Shown here piece by piece: positions 4,899-8,588 of a stretch of 8,588 nucleotides of DNA (positions are counted from its first letter, which is position 1; each line of letters begins with the position of its first letter). The notes below the pieces were generated by a model. That model was not told the DNA's origin. It ran no database searches and worked only from the letters and a program-made list of their open reading frames with translations. The translations under genes were made by a program, and so were the position numbers. Source of the stretch: Chloroflexota bacterium (GTDB lineage: Bacteria; Chloroflexota; Anaerolineae; JACRMK01). Location: NCBI GenBank assembly GCA_016200765.1, contig JACQEC010000020.1, positions 1 to 8,588 on the forward strand. Reading direction: 5' to 3'.

Positions 4899-6810
4899 CC
4901 GCGTCCGGGGCGCTGACCGTCTCGGCGCCATTGGCTGCCGCGGCCTTCTGCTCCATCGTCGCCAGCGTGCGCGCGACCTCCTCCACCGCCATCCGCTGTT
5001 TGCGGTAGAAATCCGATTCCGAAATCGCCAGCCGGTCCGCAATCTCGCGGATGCGCCTGCCCTCGATGAACTTCATGGTCAGGATGTTATACAGCACCCA
5101 CTCGCGCAGGCGCAGATCAGGCTCGCCTTCGGGCTTGAGCAGTTCGATGGCTTCCAGCAAGATCGAGCGCAGAGCCTTGATCGGCGACTGGTCGTGCTGG
5201 CCCAGCGCCTCGCGCACGACTTGCAGGTCCAACAGCGGCGACTCGCTCAATTTGGGCCCGCCCCAGTAATGGCTTAGCGCCTCGCGCACCCACTGCGGGA
5301 AGTCCGGCGACGCGGCCTTGCTCTCGGCGACAGCCTGCGTGGAGCCGGCGTAGGGGGTCAAACTGCGGTAGCGCTGGAGCGACTCGATTTCGGGGCGCAG
5401 TTCTTGCAGGGCGCCAAAGATCACGGCCTGCACGCGCCGATCTTCAAGCGTGCGCTCGGCCTGCCGGGCCAACTGCGCCGCCGTATCGCGCTCGCGCGCG
5501 CTGATCGCCTCCAGCGAGAGCGGGCTATCCAGCCCCAGCACGCCGAGCACTATCTCGCCACTGCGATTAAATAGCGGGCGCAGCCAGACGCCGCCCAGCG
5601 TGATGAACTCCTTGCGCGCGGCCTGCACGGTGGCCTGCACGTCGGCGTCGCGGATCATCTCCTGCGCGGTGTTGCGCGACCCCACCCACGACTCTAGCCT
5701 CAGGTGGCCGTCGTCGGCGGCCAGCACGAACCCCTGTCGCGCGCGCAGGACGTCGCACAGGGCGGCGAGGATATTTTCGAGCAGTTGCATCTGGTCGCTG
5801 TGCGTCAGCAGGCGCTCGTCCAGCCGCTGGAGCCACGCCACCTCGCGCCGGTCTTCCCAATCGGACAGGACATCCAGGATCGGGCTGGCCAGCGCGACGA
5901 TGACCTGAAAGAGCACGAGGCTGATAATCGCCGCGAAGATGACCAGCGAATCGGGCGGCAGGCCCAACAGCGCCTCGAAGCGCGGCACAATCAGAATCAG
6001 GCCGATGGCGGCGGTGCCCATCAGCGGCCCCTGCACCAGATACTTGATCAGGTTGCGCTTGACGACGCGGTCCGGCTCCATCGCGCCGTAGTACGAAACC
6101 GAGTAGGCCATGACCAGCATCATCAGCGCGATGCCCGTGTTGCCCGCCAGCGACAGCGCCAAGACCCAATCGGCGGAGAGCGCGGCCTGCGAACCGGCCA
6201 ACAGCAGGTAGGGGAACACGCCGAGCGCGGGCGCGGCCAGCGAGATCAACAGATAGGTCAGGCGGCGGCGCGAGGTCGAGGTCAGACAGCGGTGGCGCGC
6301 CCAGAGCGTGTTAAAGAAGCCCAGCCCGACCGTGATCAGGAAGTAGAGCGTGAAGACCCAGAAGTACGGCCCGGCGGCAAACTGGGGCGCGAAGGGAAAA
6401 TAGATTTCGTCGCGCACAATCAGGTCGCTGTTGACCGCGAGCAGGAAGAAGCCCAGCCCGATCAGATAACTGGCCGCCGTGAGCGCGCGCCGCCACGCCG
6501 AAAAGACGTTGGTCGTGCGCAGGAGCGCGTCGGAGAAGTGCAGGTAAGCGGCCGGCACCAACGCGATGCCAATCCACTGGAAGCGCAGCCAGAAGATCGC
6601 CGCGGGCACGTCGCGCACGCGCGCCAGCAGCACGTCGCCCGCGTTGACGATGGCGGTCAGCGCCATCAGCGCGGCGAAGCCTTTCGCGACCGCGTGGCGC
6701 GGGTTGCGGCCGGCGATGTAAGCGAACAGCGAGCAGGCGATAATCACGATCGCCGAAGAGGTGATCAGATTGATAATCGCCAGCACAGAAGTCAGGGTGA
6801 TTTCGGGCAT
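4840..6810 (-). CDS. Multi-pass membrane sensor protein with GAF-like region and C-terminal HTH
   Basis: 656 aa. About nine hydrophobic helices (roughly 8-33, 42-62, 71-92, 109-127, 148-170, 183-205, 215-238, 259-277, 287-312) form a membrane domain like the N-terminal sensor regions of some histidine kinases. Residues about 335-455 look like a GAF fold, with VLGVLGLDSP (421-430) typical of its last strands, followed by a helical linker. Residues about 505-620 are Glu/Arg-rich helices ending in EGRRIREIADRLAISESDFYRKQ (583-605), a helix-turn-helix resembling sigma region 4 or LuxR-type domains. I see no histidine-kinase, GGDEF or phosphatase motif. The simplest reading is a membrane-bound one-component transcription regulator; its ligand and targets are unknown. 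The last 20 or so residues (LRQAQD, STGSGC) are translated repeat sequence and the stop codon lies inside a repeat. No ribosome binding site is visible before ATG 6810. Located downstream of cdsA on the same strand. Confidence 0.75.
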   Translation of the reverse strand: MPEITLTSVLAIINLITSSAIVIIACSLFAYIAGRNPRHAVAKGFAALMALTAIVNAGDVLLARVRDVPAAIFWLRFQWIGIALVPAAYLHFSDALLRTTNVFSAWRRALTAASYLIGLGFFLLAVNSDLIVRDEIYFPFAPQFAAGPYFWVFTLYFLITVGLGFFNTLWARHRCLTSTSRRRLTYLLISLAAPALGVFPYLLLAGSQAALSADWVLALSLAGNTGIALMMLVMAYSVSYYGAMEPDRVVKRNLIKYLVQGPLMGTAAIGLILIVPRFEALLGLPPDSLVIFAAIISLVLFQVIVALASPILDVLSDWEDRREVAWLQRLDERLLTHSDQMQLLENILAALCDVLRARQGFVLAADDGHLRLESWVGSRNTAQEMIRDADVQATVQAARKEFITLGGVWLRPLFNRSGEIVLGVLGLDSPLSLEAISARERDTAAQLARQAERTLEDRRVQAVIFGALQELRPEIESLQRYRSLTPYAGSTQAVAESKAASPDFPQWVREALSHYWGGPKLSESPLLDLQVVREALGQHDQSPIKALRSILLEAIELLKPEGEPDLRLREWVLYNILTMKFIEGRRIREIADRLAISESDFYRKQRMAVEEVARTLATMEQKAAAANGAETVSAPDAALRQAQDAALQHPSTGSGC

Positions 6811-6822
6811 AATGGCGCAAAC

Positions 6823-6932
6823 GGGGAGTAGGAAGTAGGGAGTAGGGAGTAAGGGATGGTCTGTTGCACCTGATCACGCGCCAGCGGCGACCCTACTTCC
6901 TACTCCTTACTCCCTACTTCCTATTCCTTACC
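6823..6932. mobile_element. GGAGTA-type palindromic element between cdsA and the membrane HTH gene
   Basis: Inverted repeat with a perfect 16-nt core (6829-6844 with 6908-6923) and further imperfect pairing, around a centre of about 35 nt that differs from the centres of the other copies. Its edge includes the cdsA stop codon (TAAGGAATAGG on the minus strand) and its other edge lies 12 nt from the next start codon, so it fills the whole intergenic space. Confidence 0.75.
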
Positions 6933-7722
6933 TCAAGACCCACACCGCATAGAGCAAGGCCGCCGGAAACGCAAACAACAGGCTGTCAATCCGATCCAGC
7001 ACGCCGCCGTGGCCCGGAATCAGCCCGCCGGAATCCTTCGCGCTGACCTGCCGCTTGATGAGGCTCTCGGCCAGATCGCCGATCATCCCGGCGACAACCA
7101 CCAGCGCGCTCAAGACCGCGCCATGAACCAGTGTCAGACCCGGCAGCGCCGCCGAGGCCCACAGCACGCCGACCAGCCAACCCGCCGCCCCGCCCGCCAG
7201 CGCGCCTTCCCACGACTTCTTCGGGCTGATGCGCGGCGAGAAGCGGTGGCGGCCATAGCGCGTGCCGACAAAGTAGGCGGTGGTGTCGGCGGTCCAGGTC
7301 GCGAACGCGGCCAGCGCCGATAACTTGAGGCCGTTGTCCAGTTCGCGCAGGAGCAGAAACTGCGCGAGCAGGCCGCCGATATAAAGGGCGCCGGCCAGCG
7401 TCAAGGCCCAGTTGACGAGCGCACCGCCGAGGTCGGCGGCGAAGAGCGGGTAGGCCAGCGTGAGCATCACGAACAGCGGCAGGCTGGCGCGCAGAATTTG
7501 GTCGTGGGGCCGGGCGGCGTCCACCAACAGCAGCACGATGAGGACAAAGCCCCACAGCCGCTCCGGGCGATAGCCGCCGCCCCGCATCAGGTCGTCAAAC
7601 TCATAGGCGGCCAGCACGGCAACCCCCAGAATCAAGATGAAATAAAGCCAGTCCCCGAAGTAAGCGGGAATCGAAACGAGGGGAATGAGGATGGCGCCGC
7701 TGATTATCCGGCGGAGGATCAT
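6928..7722 (-). CDS. cdsA: Phosphatidate cytidylyltransferase (CDP-diglyceride synthase)
   Basis: Integral membrane enzyme making CDP-diacylglycerol from phosphatidic acid and CTP, the branch point of bacterial phospholipid synthesis. 264 aa, normal length, with about seven or eight hydrophobic helices. The C-terminal family signature is complete: SLIKRQVSAKDSGGLIPGHG (220-239) followed by GVLDRIDSLLF. The upstream conserved loop SPKKSWEG (166-173) and the D-x-x-A-Y-x-x-G stretch near 146-153 are also present. It starts 1 nt after the stop of the truncated uppS frame, in the common bacterial order uppS-cdsA. The start ATG 7722 fits the family (MILRRI...), with only a weak GGA upstream. The stop codon is part of a palindromic repeat. 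Confidence 0.95.
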   Translation of the reverse strand: MILRRIISGAILIPLVSIPAYFGDWLYFILILGVAVLAAYEFDDLMRGGGYRPERLWGFVLIVLLLVDAARPHDQILRASLPLFVMLTLAYPLFAADLGGALVNWALTLAGALYIGGLLAQFLLLRELDNGLKLSALAAFATWTADTTAYFVGTRYGRHRFSPRISPKKSWEGALAGGAAGWLVGVLWASAALPGLTLVHGAVLSALVVVAGMIGDLAESLIKRQVSAKDSGGLIPGHGGVLDRIDSLLFAFPAALLYAVWVLR

Positions 7723-7723
7723 G

Positions 7724-8395
7724 CTACGTCCGTGAGGAGCAGGGAATAGGCAGTAGGGAGTAGGGAGTAAGGGGTTGCCGTCGTTGCCATCCCTTACTCC
7801 CTACCCAGATGAGGAAGTTGCTCAAGCGCATCTCCCCGGCGGTGCGAATCACCAGATCAGGGTCAGGCGCGCCCTGCGTGTATAGAGTGCGGCTGAATAG
7901 GCTTTCGTCCACCGCGGCGGGAGCGACGCCTTCGGCAAGCAGTCGCCGCACGGCGTCGAGGATTTCGGCGCGCCCGCCATAATTGAAGGCCACGTTCAGA
8001 ATGATGCGGTCATTGTTCCGGGTCAGTTCAATCGCCTCGCGCACCTGCGCTTGCAGGTTAGGCGGGATATCTTCCAGCCGGCCGAGGTGCCGCAGTTGCA
8101 CGCCGTTCTTGTGCAGTTCCTTGACCTCGCGCTTGAGCATCATTTCGAGGATGCCCATCAGCCCCTCCACCTCTTCAGAGGGCCGCTTCCAGTTTTCCGT
8201 TGAAAAGGCGTAGAGCGTCATCATCTTTACGCCATACTCGGCGCCGCACTCGAGGATGGGGCGTATATTCTCGGTGCCGGCGCGGTGTCCGGCCAGGCGC
8301 GGCAGGGAGCGCTGTTGCGCCCAGCGCCCGTTGCCATCCATGATGATGGCGACGTGATAGGGGATGCGCGTCAATTGGGGTTTGCTGTCTGTCAT
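7724..8395 (-). CDS. uppS: Isoprenyl transferase (undecaprenyl-PP synthase), C-terminally truncated at a repeat
   Basis: Cis-prenyltransferase that condenses isopentenyl-PP units onto farnesyl-PP to make the C55 carrier lipid precursor for the cell wall. Residues 1-197 are clearly the family: AIIMDGNGRWA (16-26, catalytic D20), LYAFSTENWKRP (61-72), LNVAFNYGGR (133-142) and RTAGEMRLSNFLIW (184-197). After W197 the family continues with QxAYxE and about 45 more residues, including the Glu that helps bind Mg2+. Here the frame enters a GGAGTA-type palindrome and ends after 26 unrelated residues (VGSKGWQRRQ...). The protein is probably inactive or badly impaired. I chose ATG 8395 (MTDSK); ATG 8413 and TTG 8440 are in frame upstream and would add 6 or 15 residues not typical of the family. 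cdsA follows at once. Confidence 0.85.
   Translation of the reverse strand: MTDSKPQLTRIPYHVAIIMDGNGRWAQQRSLPRLAGHRAGTENIRPILECGAEYGVKMMTLYAFSTENWKRPSEEVEGLMGILEMMLKREVKELHKNGVQLRHLGRLEDIPPNLQAQVREAIELTRNNDRIILNVAFNYGGRAEILDAVRRLLAEGVAPAAVDESLFSRTLYTQGAPDPDLVIRTAGEMRLSNFLIWVGSKGWQRRQPLTPYSLLPIPCSSRT
7741..7806. mobile_element. GGAGTA-type palindromic element at the uppS break point
   Basis: Asymmetric inverted repeat: a left arm of about 34 nt, a 17-nt centre and a right arm of about 15 nt, with a perfect 14-nt core (7760-7773 with 7791-7804). TGAGGA occurs directly on both flanks (7733-7738 and 7810-7815), which might be a target duplication or chance. The normal 3' part of uppS is absent on either side. 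Confidence 0.7.
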
Positions 8396-8447
8396 GGTAA
8401 CGCCTGCGCCCATTATGCCACCAATCAGATGATCGGGCAAACGGGAT

Positions 8448-8588
8448 TCAACGGATTAGAATAACGGATTAACGGATTTGATGCGTTTTATTGGGGAGGG
8501 CTGGTCAGCCGAAGGCGGGCGCTCCATGCCGCAGACCACGCCACTGTGCCGCGCTCCCATCCGTTAATCCGTTATCTCAATCCGTTGA
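8448..8588. repeat. AACGGATTAACGGAT-type inverted repeat element upstream of uppS
   Basis: Two 30-nt arms (8448-8477 and 8559-8588) are reverse complements at about 27 of 30 positions, with a perfect 17-nt inner core. They enclose an 81-nt GC-rich centre without an ORF. Each arm is itself made of the short unit AACGGATT repeated. The element ends exactly at the window edge, so it may extend further. It occupies the whole region between uppS and the window end; no promoter was recognised there. Confidence 0.75.

Noticed and set aside
5704..6831. 375-codon open frame on the plus strand opposite the membrane HTH gene
   Set aside because: Rich in Arg, Gln, Asp and Gly without recognisable motifs, as expected for a shadow of a GC-rich gene; the minus-strand frame has coherent membrane helices and domains.
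7733..7815. TGAGGA on both sides of the palindrome as proof of transposition into uppS
   Set aside because: Six bases can match by chance, and a simple insertion would leave the uppS 3' part downstream, which is missing.

Overview
The window is GC-rich (I estimate about 60-65%) and carries ordinary bacterial housekeeping genes, a handful of accessory genes, and an unusual load of short low-complexity palindromic repeats in almost every gap. A T-box controlled pheS, a translin homologue, a Cas4/RecB-like nuclease with a membrane anchor and a membrane protein ending in a helix-turn-helix all fit Chloroflexota. That assignment rests on remembered family distribution, not on a search.

Layout from left to right. 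The minus strand carries the 5' part of pheS (cut by the window edge). It is preceded by a complete Phe-specific T-box leader with promoter, TTC specifier, UGGU T-box bulge and intrinsic terminator. Next, also on the minus strand, is a cation diffusion facilitator (zinc-type efflux) gene whose C-terminal end is damaged by a small deletion and frameshift. Divergent to it, a plus-strand cluster runs SDR oxidoreductase, translin-family protein, then two small genes that together make up one Cas4-like PD-(D/E)XK nuclease. The first half has the N-terminal Cys and a membrane helix. The second has a membrane helix, the catalytic motifs and the three C-terminal Cys. Convergent to this cluster, the minus strand carries uppS (truncated), cdsA, and a large gene for a multi-pass membrane protein with a GAF-like region and a C-terminal HTH.

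How the genes may work together. uppS and cdsA are the classic isoprenoid/phospholipid precursor pair. The SDR and translin genes overlap by 8 nt, so they are probably co-transcribed. The Cas4-like halves follow directly and were probably once translationally coupled through an ATGA overlap. A palindromic element now separates the two halves, apparently with a 7-bp duplication that recreated the start codon.

The repeats are the second theme. I see four families: GGAGTA-type palindromes, CCTGAGCCTGTCGAAGGG units, AATCAAAAATC-type hairpins and AACGGATTAACGGAT-type inverted repeats. They touch or enter coding regions repeatedly. They supply a start codon (Cas4 N-half), stop codons (cdsA, membrane HTH protein), a C-terminal tail (membrane HTH protein) and the break point of uppS. 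The truncation of the normally essential uppS at such a repeat is either a real rearrangement or an assembly join across a repeat, and should be read with that caution.
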